A stretch of DNA of 64,000 bases from Microbacterium sp. STN6 (lineage in GTDB: Bacteria > Actinomycetota > Actinomycetes > Actinomycetales > Microbacteriaceae). The notes below the pieces were generated by a model that made no database searches, was not told the DNA's origin, and was given only the letters and a program-made list of their open reading frames with translations. The stretch spans positions 620,001 through 684,000 of the forward strand of contig NZ_JAPMIT010000002.1 of NCBI RefSeq assembly GCF_026410545.1, read 5' to 3'. Shown here in pieces: positions 1 to 7,317 of the stretch. The position numbers were made by a program, and so were the translations under genes. The first letter of the stretch is position 1; every line of letters begins with the position of its first letter.

Positions 1-444
1 CACCCCGATGAGGGCGCCGATGACGGTTTCGATGATGCGGTCGAACGCGTAGTTGGGCGTGGCGGCGCCGATCGAGAGAACTAGCATGGCGCTGATCGGC
101 ACCTGGTTGGCACTGCCCGGAGTGAGTTTGAGCGCCCAGCCGACGAAGATCGCGACGACGATGGCGGCCAGCACGATCCAGGACTGCTGACCGAACACGA
201 GGCCGACGCCGTAGGCCACGAGAACGCCCACGATCACGCCCAGGGAACGCTCAACGGCCTTGCCGAACGACTGGTTCACGCTCGGCTGCACGACGAGAAG
301 CGCGGCGATGGTGGCGAAGATGGGCAGCTGCCCCGGCAGCAGCACGAGGCAGATGAGCCAGGCGGCAACGGTCGCGATGGCGACCTTCACGACCTGGATG
401 ATCGGCACTCTGCGCGCACTGCGCACGGTGGTCGTCAGCCGCAT
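1..444 (-). CDS. FUSC/aromatic-acid-exporter-like membrane protein, cut by the window edge
   Basis: Only the first 148 codons are inside the window; the rest lies to the left. The translated part starts MRLTTTVRSARRVP and then shows about five hydrophobic segments (roughly residues 18-36, 39-53, 67-85, 88-105 and 113-125), with the short loop QPSVNQSFGKAVERSLG between the second and third. This layout is typical of the N-terminal membrane half of FUSC-type and aromatic-acid-exporter proteins, which are thought to export small organic acids or other solutes. The ATG at 444 is supported by a TACGCT -10 hexamer (456-451) exactly 6 nt upstream, so the mRNA is probably leaderless. The family call rests on the fragment alone. 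Confidence 0.7.
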   Translation of the reverse strand, partial: MRLTTTVRSARRVPIIQVVKVAIATVAAWLICLVLLPGQLPIFATIAALLVVQPSVNQSFGKAVERSLGVIVGVLVAYGVGLVFGQQSWIVLAAIVVAIFVGWALKLTPGSANQVPISAMLVLSIGAATPNYAFDRIIETVIGALIGV

Positions 445-450
445 TGTTCC

Positions 451-456
451 AGCGTA
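451..456 (-). promoter_or_regulatory. -10 element of a leaderless promoter (FUSC gene)
   Basis: Read on the minus strand this is TACGCT followed by GGAACA and the ATG at 444, a 6-nt gap that puts the transcription start on the start codon. The place where a -35 box would fall (about 474-479) lies inside the trinucleotide repeat. Confidence 0.5.
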
Positions 457-467
457 ACGATTCGCCC

Positions 468-541
468 GCCGCCGCCGCCGCGGCCGCCGCCGCTGCTGCC
501 GTTACCGCCGCCGCTGCTGCTGCCGCTGTTACTGCCGCCGC
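468..541. repeat. GCC/GCT trinucleotide microsatellite
   Basis: About 25 consecutive triplets, mostly GCC and GCT with two GTT-type interruptions, fill the gap between the stop codon of the DUF2183 gene (542-544) and the promoter of the FUSC gene. Both neighbours are on the minus strand, so the tract is downstream of one and upstream of the other. It is non-coding in the gene frames used here. Confidence 0.85.
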
Positions 542-1606
542 TCAGCTGAGCAGCCCGAGCTCGACGAGCTGGTCGCTCAGCCCCGCGCCGTCAGGTGCGA
601 AGACCCAGGGAACCGCGCCGGTGTCCTCGCGATCCTCGGGCTTCGAGCGGCCACCGGCCAACACGGCTTCGCCTGCGGAGAGCTGGCGGATGGCGACCGC
701 CGCCACGTTGTCCGGGTGTTCGCGCGCGAACTCGCCGTAGATCCGCTCGTCGTGCTGACCGTCGTCGCCGACGAGCAGCCAGTTCACGTGGGGGAACTCG
801 TTCGCGAGCCGGGCGAGCGCGGTGCGCTTGTGGTCGACGCCGCTGCGGAAGAGCCGGTCGTGCGTCGGCCCCCAGTCGGTCAACAGCAGCGGACCGCCGG
901 GGTACAGGTTGCGCGAGAGGAACCGGGTGAGGGCGGGTGCGACGTTCCAGGCGCCGGTCGAGACGTAAAAGACCGGTGTGCCCGGATGCTCGGCCGCGAG
1001 CCGCTCGAGCAGAACCGCCATCCCGGGCGTCGGCACGCGCGCGTGCTCGTCGAGCACGAACGTGTTCCACGCGGCGAGCAGGGGCCGGGGGAGTGCCGTG
1101 ACCATGACGGTGTCGTCGACGTCGGAGATGAGCCCGAAGCGCGCCTCAGGATCGACCACGAAGACGGGTGCCTGCCACGAGCGGGACGACTCGCCGCTCG
1201 ACAGGCGGGCGGTGTGCCAGCCGTGCTCGAGCTGCACGGGGATCACGGCGTCGATGACGCCGCCGCGGTCCGGATGCACGGTGTGCACGGTGCCGCCGAG
1301 CTCGACCCGAACATCCGCATCGTTCACGGGCACGCTGAAGAAGCTGCGCCAGCCTCGCACGCTCTCGCCACGCTTCGCCTTGCGCCGCGCGGCTCTGCTG
1401 CCGGGCTTCGGCTGCTTGACCAGCAGTACTCGTCCGAGCACGCGCACCCAGGTGGTCGAGCCGTACCCGGTGTACGGCACGACCGTCGTGACGTCGCCGC
1501 GCTTGCGTGCCCGTCGGGCCAGGAAGACGTGGACTGCGTCTTCGATGCGGGCCGCGCGATGCACCACGGGAGCCGAACGCGCGCTCGGGTCGGTGGATTC
1601 GGCCAT
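542..1606 (-). CDS. App1-family (DUF2183) phosphatidate-phosphatase-like protein
   Basis: A 354-residue protein whose C-terminal half matches the App1 catalytic domain (DUF2183), a HAD-like phosphatase fold known from yeast phosphatidate phosphatase App1. The motif FGLISDVDDTVMVT (DVDDT at residues 162-166) supplies the paired aspartates expected to bind Mg2+ and form the phospho-aspartate. Further on, VFYVSTGAWN and WLLVGDDGQHDE fit HAD motifs II and IV. The first 150 residues are a separate beta-rich region. The ATG at 1606 has the hexamer CAGACT 6 nt upstream, a near-match to the leaderless promoters of this window. The natural substrate in bacteria is unknown. The gene ends directly against the trinucleotide repeat. 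Confidence 0.8.
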   Translation of the reverse strand: MAESTDPSARSAPVVHRAARIEDAVHVFLARRARKRGDVTTVVPYTGYGSTTWVRVLGRVLLVKQPKPGSRAARRKAKRGESVRGWRSFFSVPVNDADVRVELGGTVHTVHPDRGGVIDAVIPVQLEHGWHTARLSSGESSRSWQAPVFVVDPEARFGLISDVDDTVMVTALPRPLLAAWNTFVLDEHARVPTPGMAVLLERLAAEHPGTPVFYVSTGAWNVAPALTRFLSRNLYPGGPLLLTDWGPTHDRLFRSGVDHKRTALARLANEFPHVNWLLVGDDGQHDERIYGEFAREHPDNVAAVAIRQLSAGEAVLAGGRSKPEDREDTGAVPWVFAPDGAGLSDQLVELGLLS

Positions 1607-1797
1607 TGACTCAGTCTGTCACGGACACGGCAGCAGGGCGTGCCGGGTGGCCGGCGCGGAGGATTCGTCAATTAATACTGAGGATTACTTAACGCCACGC
1701 CGAAGCTGCCGACAGTAATGAGGGAACCTCCGAATATGATCCGAGCAGCGGCCGATGACTGTCCGCAGGCCTCGGGTCCCCCATTCGGGACGTAGAG

Positions 1798-1812
1798 TGG
1801 AACAGCGTTTCA
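1798..1812 (+). promoter_or_regulatory. Likely TetR operator overlapping the -10 region
   Basis: The 15-mer TGGAACAGCGTTTCA is a palindrome with one mismatch (TGGAAC / GTTTCA around a 3-nt centre). It starts at the last base of a TAGAGT -10 hexamer (1793-1798) and lies just before the ribosome binding site AAAAGGAG of the TetR gene, so binding there would block transcription. That the adjacent TetR protein binds it is inference. Confidence 0.5.
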
Positions 1813-1826
1813 AAAGGAGTAGCCCC

Positions 1827-2483
1827 GTGCCGAAGAACAAGACCGCCGCTGCCGAGCAGACGTCTGCGGCCCCCCTGGTCAGGACTGAACCGATCCAGGA
1901 GCGCAGTGCGGCGCGCATCGACGCGCTTCTCGACGCGGCTGCGGCCGTCGTCGATGAGATCGGTTTCGACCGGCTCACGACCGCCATGGTCGCCGACCGC
2001 GCCGAGGCGTCGATCGGTACCGTTTACCGGTACTTCCCCGACCGCATCGTGCTGCTGCAAGCCCTGCGCGATCGCGCCATCGAGCGGTACCGGCAGGCGA
2101 TCGTGGAGCGAGTGACGGGCGAGACGCCGGAGACATGGGTCGAGGCGGTTGGCAGCGCCATCGACGCGTTCGTCGGCATGTTCCGCACCGAGCCCGGCTT
2201 CCGCATCATCCGGTTCGCCGACGCGGAGCGTGGCCCCGTCAACCGCGACGAGCCGCCCCGGGTCGGCTTCTTCGCACTGCGCTTCGCGGATATCCTCGCC
2301 GCCGAATACACGCTGCCAGACGACGAGGCCCTGACGTTCCACCTCGAGATCGTCGTCGAGCTCGTGGACGCGCTCATCAACCGCGCGTTCCTCATCGACA
2401 TGGCGGGAGACGAGCGGTTCATCGCCGAAGCCCGCACGGTCGTACGCGAGTACCTTGAGACCCGGTACCCCGCCGCCGCGTAG
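1827..2483 (+). CDS. TetR-family transcriptional regulator
   Basis: A 218-residue protein. The N-terminal helix-turn-helix spans roughly residues 28-75: ARIDALLDAAAAVVDEIGF, then TTAMVADRAEASIGTVYRYF, which is the standard TetR recognition region. The rest is an all-helical ligand-binding domain that I cannot assign to a known ligand. The GTG at 1827 is chosen because AAAAGGAG lies 8 nt upstream; an in-frame start at 1755 would have no such site. A palindrome lies on the presumed promoter, suggesting autoregulation. The osmoprotectant transporter genes begin 64 nt downstream on the same strand, so the regulator may control them and be co-transcribed (inference). Confidence 0.88.
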   Translation: MPKNKTAAAEQTSAAPLVRTEPIQERSAARIDALLDAAAAVVDEIGFDRLTTAMVADRAEASIGTVYRYFPDRIVLLQALRDRAIERYRQAIVERVTGETPETWVEAVGSAIDAFVGMFRTEPGFRIIRFADAERGPVNRDEPPRVGFFALRFADILAAEYTLPDDEALTFHLEIVVELVDALINRAFLIDMAGDERFIAEARTVVREYLETRYPAAA

Positions 2484-2547
2484 CGATTCGCACCGAATTC
2501 TGCTTGGCTGGTGTTCCACGCCGCCCCACACGGAATGAGCCGAGCAG

Positions 2548-3375
2548 ATGATCGAGTTCCGATCGGTGACCAAACAGTTCCCCGACGGCACCGTGGCCGT
2601 CGACGACTTCAGTCTGATCATCCCGTCGCATAAGACGACGGTGCTCGTCGGCTCCTCGGGCAGCGGCAAGACCACGATCCTGCGCATGATCAACCGCATG
2701 ATCGACCCCACGCACGGCTCAATCCTCATCGACGACCGCGACGTCGCGGGCCTGAACCCCGTGGCGCTGCGGCGCAGCATCGGGTACGTCATGCAGAACT
2801 CGGGCCTGCTGCCGCACCGCACGGTGGCGCAGAACATCGCGACGGTGCCACGGCTGCGGGGCGTTCGCCGCGCATCCGCTCGCTCTCAGGCTCTCGAGCT
2901 CATGCAGACGGTCGGGCTCGATGCCGAGCTCGCCGACCGCTACCCGAGCCAGCTCTCCGGCGGCCAGCAGCAGCGTGTCGGCGTGGCGCGCGGGCTCGCC
3001 GTCGACCCCAACATTCTGCTCATGGACGAACCGTTCGGCGCCGTCGACCCGCTCGTGCGCGCGGAGCTGCAGCACGAGCTGCTGCGGCTGCAGGGCGAGC
3101 TCGGCAAGACGGTGGTGTTCGTCACGCACGACGTGGACGAGGCGCTTCTGCTCGGCGACCAGATCGTGATCTTCCGCCGCGGGGGCGTCGTCGCTCAGAA
3201 GGGCACGCCGGCCGAGATCCTGGCGTCGCCCGCCGACGAGTTCGTCGCGAGCTTCGTGGGCGCCGACCGCGGCAAGCGCGCGCTGCACGTCGAGCACACG
3301 CGCGGCGGTGACATCGTGGTCGACTCCGACGGCAACGCCGCCGGGGTGCTCGCGGACGAGAACGCGGCGTCGTGA
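2548..3375 (+). CDS. Osmoprotectant ABC importer, ATP-binding protein
   Basis: A 275-residue ATPase of the quaternary-amine (OpuC/ProV-like) importers that take up glycine betaine, choline or carnitine. Visible motifs are Walker A GSSGSGKTT (about 36-44), the Q-loop YVMQNSGLLPH, the signature [15 protein letters not shown], Walker B ILLMDEPFGAVD and the H-loop VFVTHDVDEAL. The C-terminal tail after about residue 240 is short and has no CBS pair, unlike Bacillus OpuCA, so ionic-strength sensing by CBS domains is not expected. It opens the four-gene set ATPase-permease-permease-binding protein; the next gene starts at GTGA within its stop. Confidence 0.9.
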   Translation: MIEFRSVTKQFPDGTVAVDDFSLIIPSHKTTVLVGSSGSGKTTILRMINRMIDPTHGSILIDDRDVAGLNPVALRRSIGYVMQNSGLLPHRTVAQNIATVPRLRGVRRASARSQALELMQTVGLDAELADRYPSQLSGGQQQRVGVARGLAVDPNILLMDEPFGAVDPLVRAELQHELLRLQGELGKTVVFVTHDVDEALLLGDQIVIFRRGGVVAQKGTPAEILASPADEFVASFVGADRGKRALHVEHTRGGDIVVDSDGNAAGVLADENAAS

Positions 3376-4058
3376 GCTGGTTCATCGCGAACCTGGGCCT
3401 CATCTGGCAGCTCACGCTCGATCACATCGCGCTGAGCGTGCCGCCCATCGTGCTGGGGTTCGCGCTGTCACTGCCGATCGGGTGGCTCGCGAACCGCCGC
3501 CGCCTCGCGCGCGGCGGCATCCTCTCGGTCGGTGGAATTCTCTACGCCATACCGTCGCTTCCGCTGTTCGTGCTGATGCCGGCGCTCATCGGCACCAAGA
3601 TCCTTGACCCCGTCAACGTGGTGATCGCGCTCACGATCTACGCGCTCGCGCTCATGGTGAGAACGAGTGCGGATGCGCTCGCCTCCGTCGACCGCGACGT
3701 GCTGCAGTCCTCGACCGCCGTCGGGTACTCGGCGTGGCAGCGCTTCTGGGCCGTGGAACTGCCGCTCGCGGGCGGACCGCTGCTGGCCGGCCTGCGTGTC
3801 GTGTCGGTCAGCACGGTGAGTCTCGTGAGCGTGGGCGCGGTCGTGGGCGTGAACAGTCTGGGTTACCTGTTTCTTGACGGGTTCAATCGGTACTTCCCCG
3901 AGGAGATTCTCGTTGGCATCATTGGCAGCGTGATTATCGCGCTCGTGTTCGACGGGATTCTGGTGCTCATCGGGCGCCTGCTGATGCCGTGGACCGCGCG
4001 CACGACGCCACGGTGGAGCCGGGGCCGGGCCGTGTCAGCATTGGCGCACGGCGCATGA
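3372..4058 (+). CDS. Osmoprotectant ABC importer, permease 1
   Basis: A 228-residue membrane protein with five to six transmembrane segments and the inner-membrane component signature around SADALASVDRDVLQSSTAVGYSAWQRFWAVELPLAGGPLLAGLR (the EAA-like loop that docks on the ATPase). It starts with GTG overlapping the stop of the ATPase gene (GTGA) and overlaps the next permease by ATGA, so translation of the three is coupled. Two separate permeases in one operon is the normal arrangement for OpuC/OpuB-type transporters. Start RFWA and ...GRAVSALAHGA end agree with family length. Confidence 0.9.
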   Translation: MSWFIANLGLIWQLTLDHIALSVPPIVLGFALSLPIGWLANRRRLARGGILSVGGILYAIPSLPLFVLMPALIGTKILDPVNVVIALTIYALALMVRTSADALASVDRDVLQSSTAVGYSAWQRFWAVELPLAGGPLLAGLRVVSVSTVSLVSVGAVVGVNSLGYLFLDGFNRYFPEEILVGIIGSVIIALVFDGILVLIGRLLMPWTARTTPRWSRGRAVSALAHGA

Positions 4059-4783
4059 GTTCGTTCATCGCAGCCTTCGGCTGGATCTTCGACCCCGCGC
4101 ACAACGTGGGGCCGGATGGAATCCCCGCGCGCCTCGGCGAGCACATGCTGTACACGCTGCTCACACTCGTGATCGCCGCGGCCGTCGCGGTGCCGATCGG
4201 GTTCCTGATCGGGCACACGGGGCGGGGGCGCGGACTTGCCGTGCAGATCTCGGGCGGCCTGCGCTCACTGCCCACTCTCGGCCTCGTGATCCTGCTCGCC
4301 CTGCTGCTCGGCATCGGCCTGATCGGCCCGCTCATCGCGCTCGTCGTGATCGCGATACCGCCGCTGCTGGCGGGCGCGTACGCCGGCGTGGAGTCCGTGG
4401 ATCGGGCGACGGTCGATGCTGCGCGCGCGGTGGGCATGACCGAGTGGCAGATCCTGTGGAAAGTCGAGGTGCCGATCGGCCTTCCGCTCATCGTCGGCGG
4501 CCTGCGCTCGGCGGCGCTTCAGGCGATCGCGACCTGGACCGTCGCCGCGTACATTCCCCTCGGTGGTCTCGGCCGGTACCTCTACGACGCGCTGCCCCTG
4601 CGCGACTATCCGCAGATGCTGGCAGGCGCGATCCTCGTGATCGCTCTCGCCCTCGTCGTCGACGGACTGTTCGCCATCGTTCAGCGCCTCGTAACGCCGC
4701 GCGGGGTCAGCGAGGGGCGGGTGTCCGAGGTGCATGACACGATGCGTTCGGCCAGTGGCCGAGGCGCGGTGCTCGCCGACTGA
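4055..4783 (+). CDS. Osmoprotectant ABC importer, permease 2
   Basis: A 242-residue permease starting MSSFIAAFGWIFDPAHN. The ATG at 4055 overlaps the stop of the preceding permease (ATGA), which is why it is preferred to in-frame upstream starts. The coupling loop is at DAARAVGMTEWQILWKVEVP. A later stretch, IPLGGLGRYLYDALPLRDY, sits in the region that in this family precedes the last membrane segments. It forms the second half of the channel with permease 1. Confidence 0.9.
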   Translation: MSSFIAAFGWIFDPAHNVGPDGIPARLGEHMLYTLLTLVIAAAVAVPIGFLIGHTGRGRGLAVQISGGLRSLPTLGLVILLALLLGIGLIGPLIALVVIAIPPLLAGAYAGVESVDRATVDAARAVGMTEWQILWKVEVPIGLPLIVGGLRSAALQAIATWTVAAYIPLGGLGRYLYDALPLRDYPQMLAGAILVIALALVVDGLFAIVQRLVTPRGVSEGRVSEVHDTMRSASGRGAVLAD

Positions 4784-4900
4784 CACACTCAGAAACATGT
4801 GAATAAAGTGCGAGGCAACGCCGTTATCCCATCACGCACGACCACGCAGCATGAAACAGCACTGCCCAACCGGTAAGCGACCAGGAGAGTGAGAGAAGAC

Positions 4901-5833
4901 ATGACCGCACGAAGAAGAGGCCTGCTCGCGGCGGCCGGAGTCGTCGCCGCAGCGGCACTGACGTTGACCGCGTGCTCCTCAGGCAACCCGCTCGACAGCT
5001 CGAGCAAGGGCGCCTCCAACGGCTCGTCCGGCTCGTCCACCGTCATCGTCGGCTCTGCGGCGTTCCCCGAGAACGAGATCATCGCCGAGGTGTACGCGCA
5101 GGCCCTTCAGGCCGCGGGGGTGAAGGTCAAGACGCAACTGAGCATCGGGCAGCGAGACGTGTACCTCGCCGCGCTGAAAGACGGCTCGATCGACCTGATT
5201 CCCGAGTACTCGGGCAACCTCATGCAGTACTACGACGCCGACTCGAGTGCCCAGACCAGCGACGACGTGTACGCCGCGCTCAACGACGCGCTGCCGAAGG
5301 GCTTCGAGGTTCTCGACCAGGCCAAGGCGCAGGACCGCGACTCGTACAACGTCACCAAGGAGTTCTCCGAGAAGTACGGCGTCACAAGCCTCGCCGACCT
5401 GAAGAAGGTCGACATCCCGCTCACCGTCGGCGCCAACGCCGAATTCAAGACCAGGCCGTACGGCATCCCCGGGCTCAAGAAGGTCTACGGCGTCGACGCG
5501 ACGCTCAAGCCCATCAGCGACAGCGGTGGCCCCATCACGGTCGGTGCCCTGGAAGACGGAACGGTGCAGCTCGCCGACATCTTCACCACGACGCCGTCGA
5601 TCAAGCAGTTCGTCACGCTGAAAGACCCCGAGCACCTGATCATCGCCCAGAATGTCGTGCCCCTCATCAACTCGAAGAAGGCGAGTGAGAAGGTGCGCAC
5701 GGTGCTGAACAAGGTGCAGGCGAAGCTCACCACCGACGACCTCATCTCGTTCAACGAGAAGAGCAGCGGCGACGCGAAGGAATCGTCGGCGGACATCGCC
5801 AAGCAGTGGCTGAGCGCCAAGGGTCTCGACTGA
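4901..5833 (+). CDS. Osmoprotectant ABC importer, substrate-binding lipoprotein
   Basis: A 310-residue lipoprotein. The signal peptide MTARRRGLLAAAGVVAAAA ends in the lipobox LTAC (Cys at about residue 27), followed by a Ser/Gly-rich linker. The mature part begins TVIVGSAAFPENEIIAEVYAQ and contains LIPEYSGNLMQYY, both characteristic of the glycine-betaine/choline/carnitine binding proteins of the OpuAC family. The ATG at 4901 is preferred over a GTG at 4889 because AGGAGAG and GAGAGAAG lie just upstream. The 117-nt gap from permease 2 may contain its own promoter. The exact ligand cannot be read from sequence. Confidence 0.9.
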   Translation: MTARRRGLLAAAGVVAAAALTLTACSSGNPLDSSSKGASNGSSGSSTVIVGSAAFPENEIIAEVYAQALQAAGVKVKTQLSIGQRDVYLAALKDGSIDLIPEYSGNLMQYYDADSSAQTSDDVYAALNDALPKGFEVLDQAKAQDRDSYNVTKEFSEKYGVTSLADLKKVDIPLTVGANAEFKTRPYGIPGLKKVYGVDATLKPISDSGGPITVGALEDGTVQLADIFTTTPSIKQFVTLKDPEHLIIAQNVVPLINSKKASEKVRTVLNKVQAKLTTDDLISFNEKSSGDAKESSADIAKQWLSAKGLD

Positions 5834-7263
5834 CACTCTCGGCGGCATTCGACTGGGTGGAGCCGGCCCGGCTCTTCCCAGCGCTGTTCCCCGCAGACGA
5901 GAACGCCGTGTGGCTCGAAGCCGGGGTGGGCGACGCCGCGGGGCAGACCTGGTTCGGCACGGCCTCGGCGTCGTCGTGGGCCGTGACCGCCCGGGCGCTC
6001 GAACGCCAAGTGCGAGTGAGCCGCCCCGACGGCGGTGCTGCGTTCGAGCGGCCGGGCGGCATCCTTGAAACCCTTCGTGGGCTCGCGGGGCCGCCGTCGA
6101 CAGCGGCGGGTGACGTGCACCTCGGCTGGGCGGGCTGGCTGGGTTACGAGGTCGGCGCGGTCCTGACCGGTGCGCCCGTGGCTGAGACACGGGGGCCGGA
6201 TGCCGCGCTGCTGCTCGTCGACCGCGCCGTCGTGTTCGACCACAACACGAGGGTGGTGACGGCCGTCGCCGGCGAGCGAGCGAGCCCGGACGCGTGGTTC
6301 GCTGCGGTGGCCGCCGCCGTCGAGGCCTCGAGGGGAGGGGGCGGGCGGGCCGCGCCGGCCGCTTCGGCCGCTCCCGAGCCGATCCACCCGGCTCAGAACA
6401 CCGGCGTCTCCCGGCCGGTCTCGTCCGTGCGCTGGCGGCACGACGATGCCGCGTACGTGGGGCTCATCGCCCAGTGCCAGGAAGCCATCCGCCGTGGCGA
6501 CGCTTACCAACTGTGCCTCACCAACCAGGCGCACGTGGCCGGGCGCTTCGACCCGCTTGAGGTGTGGAACGCCCTCAGGCGCACGAGCCCGACCGGCAGC
6601 GGCGCTCTCATCAGAATCGACGGAATCAGCCTCGTCAGCGCCTCGCCCGAGCGGTTCCTCACCGTATCGGCGAGCGGCCACGTGAGCACGCGGCCGATCA
6701 AGGGAACGCGCCCGCGTGGCGGCACCGCCGAGCGGGATGCCCAGCTTCGCTCCGAGCTGCTCGCCAGCGCCAAGGAGCGCGCCGAGAACATCATGATCGT
6801 CGATCTCATGCGCAACGACCTGAGCCGCGTGTGCGAGCCGGGCTCGGTCACGGTCACGCAGGCGCTCGACGTCGAGACATACGCCCAGGTGCACCAGCTC
6901 GTCAGCACGATCGAGGGGCAGCTCGCCGCTGGCGCAGACGCATACGACGCAGTCGCGGCGTGCCTGCCCGCGGCCTCGATGACTGGCGCGCCCCGGCTCG
7001 CCGCCATGCGCCTGCTGCACGAGCTCGAGCGGGGCTCGCGCGGCGCATACGCCGGATGCTTCGGCCGATTCGGCCTCGACGGCAGCGCCGCGCTCGGCGT
7101 CGTCATTCGAACCATCGTGCTCGAGGAGGGCGGCGCGTCCGTCGGCACGGGCGGCGGCATCACGGCGCTCTCCGTGCCCGACGAGGAGGTGCGGGAGATG
7201 CAGCTGAAGGCCGAGGCGCTGCTGGCCGTGCTCGAATCCGCCTCCCACCTGCCGAATGGGTAA
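5806..7263 (+). CDS. pabB: Aminodeoxychorismate synthase component I (PabB-like)
   Basis: A chorismate-binding enzyme of the PabB/TrpE family that adds ammonia to chorismate to make 4-amino-4-deoxychorismate for folate. Family motifs are clear: RRGDAYQLCLTNQ, SPERFL, the catalytic-lysine motif PIKGTRPRGGT, ERAENIMIVDLMRNDLSRVC, and near the C-terminus GCFGRFGLDG and GGGITALSVP. The first in-frame start, GTG at 5806, overlaps the upstream lipoprotein gene by 28 nt; the next one, GTG at 5857, would cut into the N-terminal domain, so 5806 is kept with some doubt. No pabA or pabC is next to it, so the glutaminase subunit must be encoded elsewhere. TrpE is less likely because there is no trp context. 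Confidence 0.82.
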   Translation: MAERQGSRLTLSAAFDWVEPARLFPALFPADENAVWLEAGVGDAAGQTWFGTASASSWAVTARALERQVRVSRPDGGAAFERPGGILETLRGLAGPPSTAAGDVHLGWAGWLGYEVGAVLTGAPVAETRGPDAALLLVDRAVVFDHNTRVVTAVAGERASPDAWFAAVAAAVEASRGGGGRAAPAASAAPEPIHPAQNTGVSRPVSSVRWRHDDAAYVGLIAQCQEAIRRGDAYQLCLTNQAHVAGRFDPLEVWNALRRTSPTGSGALIRIDGISLVSASPERFLTVSASGHVSTRPIKGTRPRGGTAERDAQLRSELLASAKERAENIMIVDLMRNDLSRVCEPGSVTVTQALDVETYAQVHQLVSTIEGQLAAGADAYDAVAACLPAASMTGAPRLAAMRLLHELERGSRGAYAGCFGRFGLDGSAALGVVIRTIVLEEGGASVGTGGGITALSVPDEEVREMQLKAEALLAVLESASHLPNG

Positions 7264-7317
7264 TCTTGTCTCTTGGGCGCTTCGCCCGCTTCTTCCTCCT
7301 TCACGAATGAGAGTCAC

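Noticed and set aside
2548-3375. OpuCA-like ATPase lacking CBS domains as a truncation
   Set aside because: Many ATPases of this class have no CBS pair and the C-terminus here is continuous with a normal stop, so it is noted but not called broken.
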